A stretch of 51,035 bases of DNA from NCBI GenBank assembly GCA_017559955.1, contig JAFYPQ010000019.1:1-51035 (forward strand), given 5' to 3'. Shown here in pieces: positions 17,467 through 26,878 of the stretch (position 1 is the stretch's first letter; every line of letters starts with the position of its first letter). The notes under the pieces were generated by a model that made no database searches, was not told the DNA's origin, and was given only the letters and a program-made list of their open reading frames with translations. A program made the translations under genes and the position numbers. The DNA comes from Bacteroidales bacterium (GTDB lineage: Bacteria; Bacteroidota; Bacteroidia; Bacteroidales; G3-4614).

Positions 17467-18093
17467 ATGAGGGGAGAGAAAACACGAAAAAAACTAATTG
17501 AGGTAGCACGTCAACTCTTTATAAAATCTGGAGTTGAGGCAACAACTATGAACGATATAGCCGTTGCTGCAGGTAAAGTACGTCGAACATTATATACGCA
17601 CTTTAAGAGCAAGGAAGATATATATTGGGCAGTAGTTGAAACTGAAATTATGCAATTGATAGAGCGATTGAAATCAATCGTAAATCAAGACCTACCCCCT
17701 GAAGAAAAACTTGCATATTATATATTTCACAGACTCGAACTCATAAAAGAGATAGTACTCCGTAATGGAACATTACGCACAGAATTTTTTAGAGACGTAT
17801 GGAGTTTGGAACATGCTTGGAAAGATATAGGACAGCAAGAGATAGCACTTCTACGTTCAATTTTGCAGGAAGGTGTCGATAACGGAGCATTTGAAGTAGA
17901 AAATATCAGGGCAACAGCCATACTGATACACTATGCACTACGTGGATTTGACGCACCATACATTCGTAATCACTTCCAAAGAATGTCGCCCGGAAGAGAA
18001 GAGATAAGGGCAGCAGCAATAGCTTTGATACTAAATGCAGTAAGAGCAAAAGGAAAAGTCCCTGAAAAATATATATACCCCGAAAATCACTAA
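17467..18093 (+). CDS. TetR/AcrR-family transcriptional regulator
   Basis: The protein has 208 residues. The N-terminal DNA-binding domain is clear: RKKLIEVARQLFIKSGVEATTMNDIAVAAG, then VRRTLYTHFKSKEDIYWAV, the TetR helix-turn-helix with recognition helix. The C-terminal ligand domain is all-helical and not informative on ligand. It lies 13 bases upstream of fabG on the same strand, so it probably autoregulates and controls fatty-acid synthesis or a related lipid signal. That link is inferred from position. Confidence 0.9.
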   Translation: MRGEKTRKKLIEVARQLFIKSGVEATTMNDIAVAAGKVRRTLYTHFKSKEDIYWAVVETEIMQLIERLKSIVNQDLPPEEKLAYYIFHRLELIKEIVLRNGTLRTEFFRDVWSLEHAWKDIGQQEIALLRSILQEGVDNGAFEVENIRATAILIHYALRGFDAPYIRNHFQRMSPGREEIRAAAIALILNAVRAKGKVPEKYIYPENH

Positions 18094-18106
18094 TACAAAA
18101 CATATT

Positions 18107-18853
18107 ATGAAACTATTAGAAGGAAAAGTTGCTATAATAACAGGAGCAGCAAGAGGAATTGGAAAAGCAGTAGCACTTAAATTTGCACAAGAAGGAGCAA
18201 ACATTGCATTTACCGATTTGAAATACGATGAGAATATGCAAAAAACCGAAGAGGAGATTGCAGCATACGGAGTAAAAGCAAAAGGATACGCATCAAATGC
18301 TGCAAACTTTGCCGACACACACAGCGTAGTGGAAGCAATAATGGCCGACTTCGGAAGAATAGATATTCTTGTAAATAATGCAGGAATTACCCGTGATACA
18401 CTAATGTTGCGTATGACCGAGGAGCAATGGGATATGGTATTGAATATCAACCTTAAATCTGCATTCAACTTTATTCACGCAGTATCTCCAATAATGATGA
18501 AGCAACGTGGAGGCAGCATTATTAATATGTCATCGGTAGTAGGAGTTAGTGGAAACGCAGGACAATGCAACTATTCGGCATCAAAAGCAGGAATGATAGG
18601 TTTAGCAAAATCGATTGCAAAAGAGATGGGCCCACGTGGCGTTAGAGCAAACTGTGTAGCACCCGGCTTTATCATAACCGAGATGACAGCTGTATTACCT
18701 GATGATGTAAAAGAGGCATGGGCAAAACAAATACCTCTACGTCGTGGAGGAACTCCCGAAGATGTAGCAAACGTATGTACATTCCTTGCATCTGATCTAT
18801 CGTCATACGTATCAGGACAAGTAATACATTGCTGTGGAGGTATGAACATGTAA
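18107..18853 (+). CDS. fabG: 3-oxoacyl-[acyl-carrier-protein] reductase
   Basis: FabG reduces 3-oxoacyl-ACP with NADPH in each cycle of fatty-acid elongation. The 248-residue short-chain dehydrogenase has the cofactor loop GAARGIGK at 13-20, NNAG at 90-93, catalytic serine in NMSSVVG at 140-146, and Tyr156/Lys160 in YSASK. The C-terminal part, VAPGFIITEMT and SSYVSGQVIHCCGGM, fits FabG closely. No other fab genes are adjacent, so a specialised reductase of the same family cannot be excluded. Confidence 0.88.
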   Translation: MKLLEGKVAIITGAARGIGKAVALKFAQEGANIAFTDLKYDENMQKTEEEIAAYGVKAKGYASNAANFADTHSVVEAIMADFGRIDILVNNAGITRDTLMLRMTEEQWDMVLNINLKSAFNFIHAVSPIMMKQRGGSIINMSSVVGVSGNAGQCNYSASKAGMIGLAKSIAKEMGPRGVRANCVAPGFIITEMTAVLPDDVKEAWAKQIPLRRGGTPEDVANVCTFLASDLSSYVSGQVIHCCGGMNM

Positions 18854-18878
18854 TAAACATAAAAACTAAAAATAGAGT

Positions 18879-18908
18879 AAATATCCCCCTTATCATAGGG
18901 GGATATTT
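18879..18908 (+). terminator. Hairpin terminator after fabG
   Basis: AAATATCCCCC pairs perfectly with GGGGGATATTT across an eight-base loop. The 3' side is not strongly T-rich. It separates fabG from the pseudouridine synthase gene. Confidence 0.75.
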
Positions 18909-18929
18909 GCAAATAAAACAAAGATTAAG

Positions 18930-19616
18930 GTGGAAGTACTATACGAAGATAATCACATAATAATTGTCAATAAAAGTTGCTCCGAAATAGTACAGGGAGA
19001 TAAAACAGGCGATAAACCACTCAGCGAGATTGTAAAAGAGTGGATTAAGGAGAAGTATGCTAAGCCAGGAAATGTATTTGTTGGTGTAACGCATCGCTTA
19101 GATCGCCCTGTAAGTGGCGTAGTGGTTTTTGCTAAAACAAGTAAAGCACTATCTCGATTAAACGAAATATTTAGAGTCGGTGAGGTAAAAAAAACATATT
19201 GGGCAATAGTAAAAAACGAACCACCATTTGAGAGTCAAACCCTCAAACACTACATCTACCGCAACGAAAAACTCAATAAAAGTGTAGCATACGACAAACC
19301 CAAAAATGGAGCCAAAGAGGCAGAATTATCATACACTCTATTGGCAAAAAGCGTCAACTATCATTTGTTACATGTAAATCTAAAAACAGGGCGTCATCAT
19401 CAAATACGTTGTCAGTTGGCAAAAATCGGATGCCCAATAAAAGGAGACTTAAAATACGGAGCAGAGCGTTCGAATGCAAACGGAGGAATATCGTTGCACG
19501 CACGCTCGATAGAGTTCATACATCCCGTATCTAAAAAACAAATATCAGTAACAGCTCCAGTCCCATCCGATGACAACCTATGGGTAGAAATGGAGCAAGC
19601 AGTAATAAAACAATAA
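18930..19616 (+). CDS. RluA-family RNA pseudouridine synthase
   Basis: The enzyme converts uridine to pseudouridine in rRNA or tRNA. It has 228 residues from a GTG start; no better ATG precedes the conserved start of the domain (VLYEDNHIIIVNK). The catalytic motif is GVTHRLDRPVSGVVVFAKT, with the active aspartate in HRLDR. The second motif is LKTGRHHQIRCQLA with PIKGDLKYG. There is no N-terminal S4 domain, as in the RluA/RluC-short subgroup. The target uridine cannot be told from sequence. It is 3 bases from the WYL gene. Confidence 0.9.
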   Translation: MEVLYEDNHIIIVNKSCSEIVQGDKTGDKPLSEIVKEWIKEKYAKPGNVFVGVTHRLDRPVSGVVVFAKTSKALSRLNEIFRVGEVKKTYWAIVKNEPPFESQTLKHYIYRNEKLNKSVAYDKPKNGAKEAELSYTLLAKSVNYHLLHVNLKTGRHHQIRCQLAKIGCPIKGDLKYGAERSNANGGISLHARSIEFIHPVSKKQISVTAPVPSDDNLWVEMEQAVIKQ

Positions 19617-19619
19617 ACA

Positions 19620-20519
19620 ATGGCACAAAATCTCTTTAATAAATATGTATGGTTGGTAAACACTCTTTACCGCAATAAACGTATGTCATTAAAAGAGATA
19701 AATAAAAGTTGGATACACACCGATCTCTCAGATGGAAATCCACTTCCCAGACGAACATTTCATAACCATCGTGAAAAGATACAAGAGTTTTTCGATATAA
19801 ATATAGAGTGCGACCGCACAACAAACGAGTACTATATCGAGGACATAGATACACTCTCAAACGATAAAGTCCGCTTTTGGCTCTTAAACTCTTTTGCCGT
19901 AGGTAATATAATAAACGAACAGCAGAAACTGCACGACAGAATAATGTTGGAGGAAAATCCCTCGGGAGAGATACATCTTACAACCATAATAGAGGCAATG
20001 CGAGACAACAGAGTATTGCAGTTTACCTATCAAGCCTTTACCGAGGACGAAGAGCATATAGTAACACTCTTACCATATTTCATACGCATATTCAAGCAAC
20101 GCTGGTATATAATAGGCTATAATAACGATTACAAAAAGTTGCGAATATATGCCCTCGACAGAATGACAAAAGCCGAAGCCTTAAAGCAAGAATTTGAATA
20201 CCCATCAGATTTCTCTCCCGAAGAATACTTTAAAAACAGTTTTGGAATAATAGTAGAAAACAAGGCTGTTGAAAATATAATTTTAAAGGTAAAATCTCCA
20301 CAAAACAACTATATAAAAACATTGCCATTGCACCATTCGCAAAAGCAATTGTTCGATTGCGAAAGCTTCACAACCTTTCAATACACCCTACGATCATCGT
20401 TCGACTTCAAGCAAGAGATACTCTCAATGGGAGCATCGGTAGAGGTTCTGCAACCCAAATCTTTCAGAGAAGAGATAATATCAACCCTCAAAGCAACACT
20501 AAATAATTATAGCGAATAA
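19620..20519 (+). CDS. WYL-domain transcriptional regulator
   Basis: The protein has 299 residues. The N-terminal part (about 1-80) resembles a winged helix-turn-helix, with PRRTFHNHREKIQEFF as the recognition region. The WYL domain follows (about 120-190): ALRDNRVLQF-like start, then QRWYIIGYNNDYKKLRIYALDRM, containing the W-Y pair and the basic ligand-binding residues. A C-terminal WCX-type extension follows. WYL proteins sense nucleotides or nucleic acid and often control DNA-repair or defence genes. No target is evident nearby. Confidence 0.88.
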   Translation: MAQNLFNKYVWLVNTLYRNKRMSLKEINKSWIHTDLSDGNPLPRRTFHNHREKIQEFFDINIECDRTTNEYYIEDIDTLSNDKVRFWLLNSFAVGNIINEQQKLHDRIMLEENPSGEIHLTTIIEAMRDNRVLQFTYQAFTEDEEHIVTLLPYFIRIFKQRWYIIGYNNDYKKLRIYALDRMTKAEALKQEFEYPSDFSPEEYFKNSFGIIVENKAVENIILKVKSPQNNYIKTLPLHHSQKQLFDCESFTTFQYTLRSSFDFKQEILSMGASVEVLQPKSFREEIISTLKATLNNYSE

Positions 20520-20547
20520 AGATGTCAGTTGTTAGTTGTCAGCTATC

Positions 20548-20570
20548 AGTTGTTAGTTTTTAGTTGATAG
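20548..20570 (+). repeat. Dispersed 23-bp intergenic repeat, copy 2
   Basis: It matches the copy at 4716-4738 in 22 of 23 positions (TAGTTGATAG instead of TAGTTGTTAG at the end). Confidence 0.75.
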
Positions 20571-20702
20571 TTTATTCATCTTAATTGCCTATCTCTCTTG
20601 TAAAAAAAACAGCCACTAAATAGTTATAAATCAGTAATTTGCCCTCCTAATTAGGCTCTATTGTTTGTTTGAAAAAATTAACTTTACTTTGTAAAAAAGT
20701 AG

Positions 20703-20722
20703 GGACACAGCATGCTGTGTCC
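20703..20722. repeat. Perfect 20-bp palindrome
   Basis: GGACACAGCA pairs with TGCTGTGTCC, preceded by GTAG. A shorter TGTGTCCG piece is also present near 4761. It looks like a short mobile or structural intergenic repeat. Confidence 0.6.
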
Positions 20723-20840
20723 GAAATAGGACACCAATAAAAAAAGTAAGCGAGATAGCAAAGAGGGTTATATAGTTATCAGTTTTGTTACAATTAGACT
20801 AATTGGTCTAATAAGTCCAATCAAAAATATAAATAAAAAA

Positions 20841-20865
20841 GAGTTGCTTATTATCACAGCAACTC
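20841..20865 (-). terminator. Terminator of the nfo-to-NUDIX operon
   Basis: GAGTTGCT and AGCAACTC form the stem. On the minus strand it is followed by CTTTTTTATTT. The stem overlaps the last codons and stop of the NUDIX gene. Confidence 0.85.
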
Positions 20866-21357
20866 TCGTATCTTTAAAAACTCACTCTCAAAATTGGGAG
20901 TAAAAACACCCTTGCCAATATTATTCATTATTTCATCAAAACTCCAAAATTTGCCTTCATCAACCTCATTTAAATCTGGAGTAATAATTCCGTCGTAACG
21001 AGTTTTAAAACAATTGATAAGTTCTTTCTCTATCTCCGATTCAAACAGATATTTTGTAACGAGGGAATACTCGAAATCTGTAATGCCCAATTCCTCACGA
21101 GCCTCACGTTTTAAAGCCACTACAACCTCTTCGCCAAAATCAATATGCCCCCCAACGGCAGTGTCCCACTTGCCTGGTTGAATATCCTTTTTCATTGAGC
21201 GTTTTTGAAGATAAATCTCACCTCTGTCGTTAAGAATGTGAAGATGCACAACGGGGTGTAGAGGTTTGCTCCCTCCGTGGCAAAAACTCCTTGTTGCCTT
21301 ACCAATTATATTTCCCTCTTCATCTACCAAAGGAAACAACTCTTCTCCGTTACTCAT
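20854..21357 (-). CDS. NUDIX hydrolase
   Basis: The 167-residue protein carries a complete NUDIX box at residues 70-92, beginning GHIDFGEE and ending REAREELGI, which binds the metal and hydrolyses a nucleoside diphosphate-linked substrate. The N-terminal layout (FPLVDEEGNIIGKATR, then HPVVHLHILNDRGEIYLQKRS) resembles the branch close to isopentenyl-diphosphate isomerase and YfcD. The substrate is unknown. Its start overlaps the end of topB by 8 bases. Confidence 0.9.
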   Translation of the reverse strand: MSNGEELFPLVDEEGNIIGKATRSFCHGGSKPLHPVVHLHILNDRGEIYLQKRSMKKDIQPGKWDTAVGGHIDFGEEVVVALKREAREELGITDFEYSLVTKYLFESEIEKELINCFKTRYDGIITPDLNEVDEGKFWSFDEIMNNIGKGVFTPNFESEFLKIRELL

Positions 21358-23431
21358 TTCTGTTTTCGTTTACAATTTTAGCTAAAACTTCAATATTGGC
21401 GTCGGCAGGGCAAACCGAAAATGGAATTGTAAAACTGCAACTGTTTTTCCATTCGCTACAACCATATGCACTCCTGCCTTTAATCAAAACACCTTTACCA
21501 CATACTGGACATTTAACCTCTTTTGCTTTTTCTTTTTTCTCTTTTGCAGGTTTGGGTGCTTTCTCCAATGGTTTCTCCCTTTTTGTTTTTGGTTTGCTGT
21601 CGGGTTTCTTAACCTCTGTTATCTCTTCAATGGTAATTTTTTTGTAACCAGCATTTCGTACATTTGTTACAATATTTATTACCATCTCTTTAAGCTCATC
21701 TAAGAAATCTTTTCCTGTGTATTCTCGTTTCTCAATTTTACGGAGTTTGTTTTCCCATTGTCCGGTAAGTTCGGCCGATTTTAAAAGCTCTTCATCTATG
21801 GTTGCAATAAGTTCGATGCCCGTTGGCGTTGCAAACAAGCTCTTTCTCTCTTTTTTAATATAATTGCGTTTATAGAGAGTCTCAATAATGGCGGCTCTGG
21901 TTGACGGGCGACCAATACCATTCTCCTTTAGTGCATCACGAAGCTCATCGCTGTCAACAAATTTACCGGCAGTCTCCATTGCCCTTAACAGTGTTGCTTC
22001 GGTGTAAGGCTTGGGTGGCTGTGTCATCTTTTCCGAGAGGGCAGGAGTGTGTTCTCCCGTTTCTCCTTTTTCAAAAGTGGGAAGTATTTTCTCTTCATCC
22101 TCCTCTTTTGTGTTTTCATCGTCGGCTTTTGTCTTATCGAAAAGTTCTCGCCATCCCTGTTCCAATATCTCTTTACCCGTTGTCTTAAACTCTACGCTGT
22201 TACTCTCACCAAGAACCGTTGTTGTAGAGTATTTACAGTCGGGGAAGAAGGCAGCAATAAATCTTCTTACAATTATATCATATACCTTTCTCTCGTTATC
22301 CGATAAATTTACAGGAACTACATTCGTGGGAATAATAGCATGGTGATCGGTAACTTTTGAGTTATCGAAAACCTTTTTCGATTTCGGTAATTTGTTTACA
22401 TTTAGTTTGCCAATATATGTCGAATATATATTGCTTTTACCCAAAGCACTCATAATATTCGGAACTTTTGGGTATATATCATCACTTAGGAATGTGGTGT
22501 CAACACGAGGATAAGTGGTAAACTTCTTCTCGTATAATCCTTGTATAATCTTTAGGGTTTCATCAGCCGAAAACCCGAATTTTTTGTTACACTCAACTTG
22601 TAACGATGTAAGGTCGAATAATCGAGGTGGAGCATCCTTACCCTGTTTCTTTGATATATCGGTAACAACAAACTCTTTCCCTACGATTGCATTTAAAGCC
22701 TCTTCTCCCTTCTCCTTAGTATCATATTTTCCTTTGGCTGCCGAGAATACAGTATCTCTGTAAACGGTCTTCAACTCCCAATAGGGAGTGGGAATAAAGT
22801 TTTCAATCTCTAACTGACGATTAACAATAAGAGCAAGAGTAGGGGTTTGTACCCTTCCAACCGACAATACTTGTCTGTTTTGTCCGTATTTAACGGTATA
22901 AAGCCGAGTGGCGTTTATTCCAAGAAGCCAATCTCCTATGGCACGAGTAAGCCCCGCTTCGTATAATTTATCAAACTCTTCTTGCGGTTTAAGAGAGTTG
23001 AATCCCTCTTTTATTGACTCTTCGGTGAGCGACGAAATCCATAACCTCTCAACCTTACATTTGCAACCTGCTTTTTGCATAACCCAGCGTTGAATAAGTT
23101 CTCCCTCTTGTCCTGCATCACCACAATTTATAACAGCATCTGCCGATTGGATTAGTTTTTCGATAATTGCAAATTGCTTTTCAACTCCTTTGTCGCTAAT
23201 AAGCTTAATCCCAAATTTGGGAGGAATCATAGGAAGAGAATTAATCTTCCAGCTCTTCCATTCGGGAGTATATTCGTGAGGCTCTTTAAGTGTACAGAGA
23301 TGTCCAAAAGTCCATGTAACGCAATATCCATTTCCCTCGAAATAACCATCACGTTTTGTGTTTGCTCCAATAATCGAAGCAATCTCCTTGGCAACACTTG
23401 GTTTCTCTGCAATACAAACTTTCATAGCCAT
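21350..23431 (-). CDS. topB: DNA topoisomerase III
   Basis: This is a type IA topoisomerase that passes single strands to decatenate DNA. It has 693 residues; a start two codons later (MKVCIAEKP) is also possible. The TOPRIM domain spans about 1-150, with the acidic motif INCGDAGQEGEL at 101-112. The active tyrosine is Tyr307 in FTTYPRVDTTFL. NGIGRPSTRAAIIETL, a conserved type IA segment, lies near residue 510. The C-terminus (about 645-685) has a four-cysteine zinc motif, CPVCGKG..YGCSEWKNSC. A lysine-rich linker (about 605-645) precedes it. Confidence 0.93.
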   Translation of the reverse strand: MAMKVCIAEKPSVAKEIASIIGANTKRDGYFEGNGYCVTWTFGHLCTLKEPHEYTPEWKSWKINSLPMIPPKFGIKLISDKGVEKQFAIIEKLIQSADAVINCGDAGQEGELIQRWVMQKAGCKCKVERLWISSLTEESIKEGFNSLKPQEEFDKLYEAGLTRAIGDWLLGINATRLYTVKYGQNRQVLSVGRVQTPTLALIVNRQLEIENFIPTPYWELKTVYRDTVFSAAKGKYDTKEKGEEALNAIVGKEFVVTDISKKQGKDAPPRLFDLTSLQVECNKKFGFSADETLKIIQGLYEKKFTTYPRVDTTFLSDDIYPKVPNIMSALGKSNIYSTYIGKLNVNKLPKSKKVFDNSKVTDHHAIIPTNVVPVNLSDNERKVYDIIVRRFIAAFFPDCKYSTTTVLGESNSVEFKTTGKEILEQGWRELFDKTKADDENTKEEDEEKILPTFEKGETGEHTPALSEKMTQPPKPYTEATLLRAMETAGKFVDSDELRDALKENGIGRPSTRAAIIETLYKRNYIKKERKSLFATPTGIELIATIDEELLKSAELTGQWENKLRKIEKREYTGKDFLDELKEMVINIVTNVRNAGYKKITIEEITEVKKPDSKPKTKREKPLEKAPKPAKEKKEKAKEVKCPVCGKGVLIKGRSAYGCSEWKNSCSFTIPFSVCPADANIEVLAKIVNENRNE

Positions 23432-23437
23432 CTGTTC

Positions 23438-24061
23438 TTATAAATCCTCTTCGCTTTTAAGAGTTGGCAGAGTCCATTTAAAGTGTACAGCCATAATGCG
23501 GGTAATTATAACGCCTCCTGCCGCAAGAACTTGGGTAACAATATCGTTAACACCGCATCTGAACGATATCCAATAAACAATACCTCCAAATATGCAGGCA
23601 GATGCATATATGTCTTTTCTGAATATAAGAGTCTCTTCGTTTACAAGAATATCTCTTAAAATACCGCCAAATGCACCAGTAAGCGTACCCATTATAATTG
23701 CTACCCAAAAAGGAAATCCAAGCATAATCGATTTTTGAATACCCACCACAACAAATAGTGCCAAACCGATGGTATCGAATATAAAGAATGTATTCTCAAA
23801 GCGTAGTATATTTTTTCTGAGAATTATAACTAAAAGCAGTGCCGAGGCGGTAACTATAAGGTATATCGAGTCGCTCATCCAGAAGGGTGTTACATCCAAC
23901 AGCAGATCACGAAGTGTTCCGCCACCAATTGCTGTAACCAAACCAACGACGTATGCCCCAAAGAGGTCGAACCTCTTTCGGGCAGCCATTCTTATTCCAC
24001 TTATTGCAAAGGCAAAAGTTCCAATAATCTCAACAATATACAAAAATGTACTGTCGTTCAT
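23438..24061 (-). CDS. TRIC/YadS-type (UPF0126) membrane protein
   Basis: This 207-residue, seven-helix membrane protein has two copies of the UPF0126 unit. Each ends in a glycine-rich motif: AIGGGTLRDLLLD at 44-56 and AFGGILRDILVN at 130-141. The prokaryotic family forms trimeric cation channels related to eukaryotic TRIC. Helices are interrupted by short basic loops. It sits 6 bases ahead of topB and 18 after the M16 gene, so it is within the operon. Confidence 0.9.
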   Translation of the reverse strand: MNDSTFLYIVEIIGTFAFAISGIRMAARKRFDLFGAYVVGLVTAIGGGTLRDLLLDVTPFWMSDSIYLIVTASALLLVIILRKNILRFENTFFIFDTIGLALFVVVGIQKSIMLGFPFWVAIIMGTLTGAFGGILRDILVNEETLIFRKDIYASACIFGGIVYWISFRCGVNDIVTQVLAAGGVIITRIMAVHFKWTLPTLKSEEDL

Positions 24062-24079
24062 ACTTGTTTATTTGACAGG

Positions 24080-26878
24080 CTATTTTTTTGTACCAACCAT
24101 TAATACCTCAAATTTATCAGCTTTCTTGAAAATCTTCTTGATAAATTTATTGACATCATCTATTGTAATATCCTCAATTATATCGATGTATGTAAGTATA
24201 TCGCAAGTACCGTAAACTGCTTTCTCGTTAAGTTGAGTTACCCAGAAGCTGTTACGTTTAACATCGTCATTGGCCTTTTTAAGCATATATTTTTTAACTC
24301 TGTCAAATTTCTCTTGCTCAACTCCATGGTTTACAACGTTAAACATCTCTTTTATTGCACGCTCTTTCAAACGGTCCATACTCTCAACGTTAGTATCGAA
24401 CCCAAATCGGAAGAACCACTCGTTTTGTATGCTTATCGATGCTTTTGTTCCGACACCGTATGTTCCGCCTTCCTCTTCTCTGATTGTTGCAGTATATACC
24501 ATATCCATAACTTGCTCAAAGATACTTAGCATCATCATATTTTTTGTTGAGCATTTTGTCTTGCCAATAAAACCTCCATTAACAGTACCAACGATGTTCT
24601 CCATTGGACGTTCAAATCGGTTAATATACTCTTCGTGTCGCATACCATATTTGTCGTCGGCAAACTTCTCACGTTTTTTAGAAGAGGGGAGTGATGCAAT
24701 ATATTTTTCAATCAAAGGTTTAATAACATCCTCATCAATGTTTCCAACAAAATTGAATGTGAAATCGCCGGCGTTACTGTATCGCTCTTCCCAAATCTCA
24801 ATTATTCTGTCGTAGCTTACTCGGTTCAAATCCTCTACGTCAATCGACATTCGTCTGGGATTTCCTTTATATATTGCAATTGTAAGCGAGTCGGCAACCG
24901 CATTTTTAGGATTAGCATCTTTATTTTTTAATCCCTCTTTTGCAGCATCCATCCAAGCCGAATAAGCTTCATCGTCTTTCGATATATCTGTCATTAAAAG
25001 GTATATCATTTGTAAGAAAGTCTCAATATCTTTTACCGAACTTACACCTCTTACACTCTCCGACTTGTTTCCTAAACCGAGCGAAGCATTAGCTCTTTTA
25101 CCTGCTAATAGTTTACCGATTTCGTTTTTAGTAAAGCCTCCTACTTTACTTAGACTTATTATATCTTCAAAAAGTAATGTGTTATAAACATCGTTAATAT
25201 CATTGTCGTATAGATATGCACCACCTTTGCTGACACCGTTAACCATTATTTGGTCTTTCTTGTAGTTTGTGTTTTTAAGAACAACTTTGGCACCATTTGA
25301 TAGAGTCCAGGTTTTAGTACCAAGTTTTTTATCAACACTCTCTTTAACAACTTTACCGGGAATAATCTCTTTAGATATTAACTCTTTTCCACTCATATCG
25401 TCTTTGTAGGGTTCGATTGTGGCATTGTCAATATCGTTGATTGCTGCAAGAACTTCCTCTTCTGTCGGATATTTGATACCCTCTTTTTCGATACCTTCAA
25501 CAATTACGACTCTGTTTTTGTCGGTAATGATTGTTTTTATATAATTATTGATGTCGTCTGCCGAAATCTTAGAAGCAACGCTCTTTATAGCTTCAAAATC
25601 TTTTTCGATACCCATAATAGAGCCGCCATTCAAGAAGAAATTCAAATACTCTTTAACATATTTGCTGTTTTGAACTTTATCTCTTTCGTTATACTCCCTT
25701 TCAAACATCGAAATAATGTTTGCTTTTGCACGGTCATATTCGCCCTCTGTAATTCCGTAGCGTTGGAAACGCTCAATCTCTGTTGCAAGAAGTTTTATAG
25801 CTTCGAAACTTTCGCCCTCTTTTGCAACTGCATCAACCATAAACGCATCTTTATCGGCTAACATTTTGCCATCAACACATCTTGCATCCAATATTGATAC
25901 TCCGGGTTTTTGGCATATTTCTGTAAGACGTTGAGAGAATACATAGCCTACTACTGATTTAATATATACATCTTCAACACCAAGCATTGTAGCTTTAATG
26001 TTGCGGTCGAGCAATTTGTGTTTGCTGTATATCGAAACCTCTGTACGGTTAGTCTCTTTATCTGTTGCAATTGATACAAGAGGAGTTTCGTTATCGGGTA
26101 TTGATTGCCAAACTCTCTCAGCTCTGTTTTCGTCTAACTTCCTATTTGCCCATATCTCTTTAATTTTAGCCTCTACTGCCTCAACGTCGATATCTCCTAC
26201 AATTATAATTCCTTGAAGATCGGGACGATACCATTTCTTGTAATAATCTTTTAAAGTATCATATGAGAAGTTTTGAACTACCTCCATGGTTCCGATAGGC
26301 ATTCTATTAGGATATTTTGTGCCTTTAAACAAAACTTTTGCAGTAGCCTCGTACAAACGCAATGGAGCTGTATTTCTTGTTCTCCACTCTTCAAGAATTA
26401 CGCCACGTTCGTTGTCAATCTCCTCGTGTTCCAACGAAATAGCAGCCGACCAATCGTACAATATATACAAACACGAGTCAACAATATTCTCTCTATCTGT
26501 GGGGACATTATCTATATTATAAACTGTTTGATCGAACGATGTATATGCATTAAGGTCATTACCAAACTTAACACCGTTTTTCTCTAAATAATTAATCATT
26601 GATTTACCGGGGAAGTGCTCGCTTCCGTTAAATGCCATATGCTCCAAGAAGTGAGCCAAACCTCTTTGGTTATCCTCTTCGAGAACAGAACCAACCTTTT
26701 GTGCTATATAAAAGTTAGCACGGTTTTTACTCTCGCCATTATGACGAAGAATATAGGTTAAACCATTTTCCAAAACACCATACTTAACATTCTCATCGAT
26801 TGGTAGCGTATTTAATTGTTGAGCCACCATAATTGAAGAAAGTAGTGTTGCTGTAATCAATAAAAAAAACTTTTTCAT
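24080..26878 (-). CDS. M16-family zinc metallopeptidase, exported
   Basis: The protein has 932 residues from the ATG at 26878. That start forms a 4-bp ATGA overlap with the upstream cyclo-ligase stop and opens into a signal peptide (MKKFFLLITATLLSSIMVAQ), so it is preferred over one nine codons earlier. The inverted zinc motif is HFLEH at 76-80, with a downstream glutamate in LEHEEIDNERGVILEEW. Two M16 halves are present, as in pitrilysin and Bacteroidota long M16B proteins; the second half lacks HxxEH. It probably degrades peptides in the periplasm. Confidence 0.92.
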   Translation of the reverse strand: MKKFFLLITATLLSSIMVAQQLNTLPIDENVKYGVLENGLTYILRHNGESKNRANFYIAQKVGSVLEEDNQRGLAHFLEHMAFNGSEHFPGKSMINYLEKNGVKFGNDLNAYTSFDQTVYNIDNVPTDRENIVDSCLYILYDWSAAISLEHEEIDNERGVILEEWRTRNTAPLRLYEATAKVLFKGTKYPNRMPIGTMEVVQNFSYDTLKDYYKKWYRPDLQGIIIVGDIDVEAVEAKIKEIWANRKLDENRAERVWQSIPDNETPLVSIATDKETNRTEVSIYSKHKLLDRNIKATMLGVEDVYIKSVVGYVFSQRLTEICQKPGVSILDARCVDGKMLADKDAFMVDAVAKEGESFEAIKLLATEIERFQRYGITEGEYDRAKANIISMFEREYNERDKVQNSKYVKEYLNFFLNGGSIMGIEKDFEAIKSVASKISADDINNYIKTIITDKNRVVIVEGIEKEGIKYPTEEEVLAAINDIDNATIEPYKDDMSGKELISKEIIPGKVVKESVDKKLGTKTWTLSNGAKVVLKNTNYKKDQIMVNGVSKGGAYLYDNDINDVYNTLLFEDIISLSKVGGFTKNEIGKLLAGKRANASLGLGNKSESVRGVSSVKDIETFLQMIYLLMTDISKDDEAYSAWMDAAKEGLKNKDANPKNAVADSLTIAIYKGNPRRMSIDVEDLNRVSYDRIIEIWEERYSNAGDFTFNFVGNIDEDVIKPLIEKYIASLPSSKKREKFADDKYGMRHEEYINRFERPMENIVGTVNGGFIGKTKCSTKNMMMLSIFEQVMDMVYTATIREEEGGTYGVGTKASISIQNEWFFRFGFDTNVESMDRLKERAIKEMFNVVNHGVEQEKFDRVKKYMLKKANDDVKRNSFWVTQLNEKAVYGTCDILTYIDIIEDITIDDVNKFIKKIFKKADKFEVLMVGTKK

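Larger units (their letters stand above)
20520..20853. other. Gene-free region with short repeats
   Basis: This stretch has no convincing gene. It holds a second copy of the dispersed AGTTGTTAG-type repeat (20548-20570, with a partial unit at 20527-20540), a perfect 20-bp palindrome at 20703-20722 (GGACACAG core) followed by a half-site GGACACC, and TTAGACTAAT-type repeats at 20791-20820 similar to those at 4850-4883. Confidence 0.7.

Noticed and set aside
21350..23431. Loss of the second TOPRIM aspartate in topB (GDAGQEGE instead of DxDREGE)
   Set aside because: The variant is, to my knowledge, usual in Bacteroidota-type TopB proteins and the rest of the enzyme is intact, so I do not treat it as damage.
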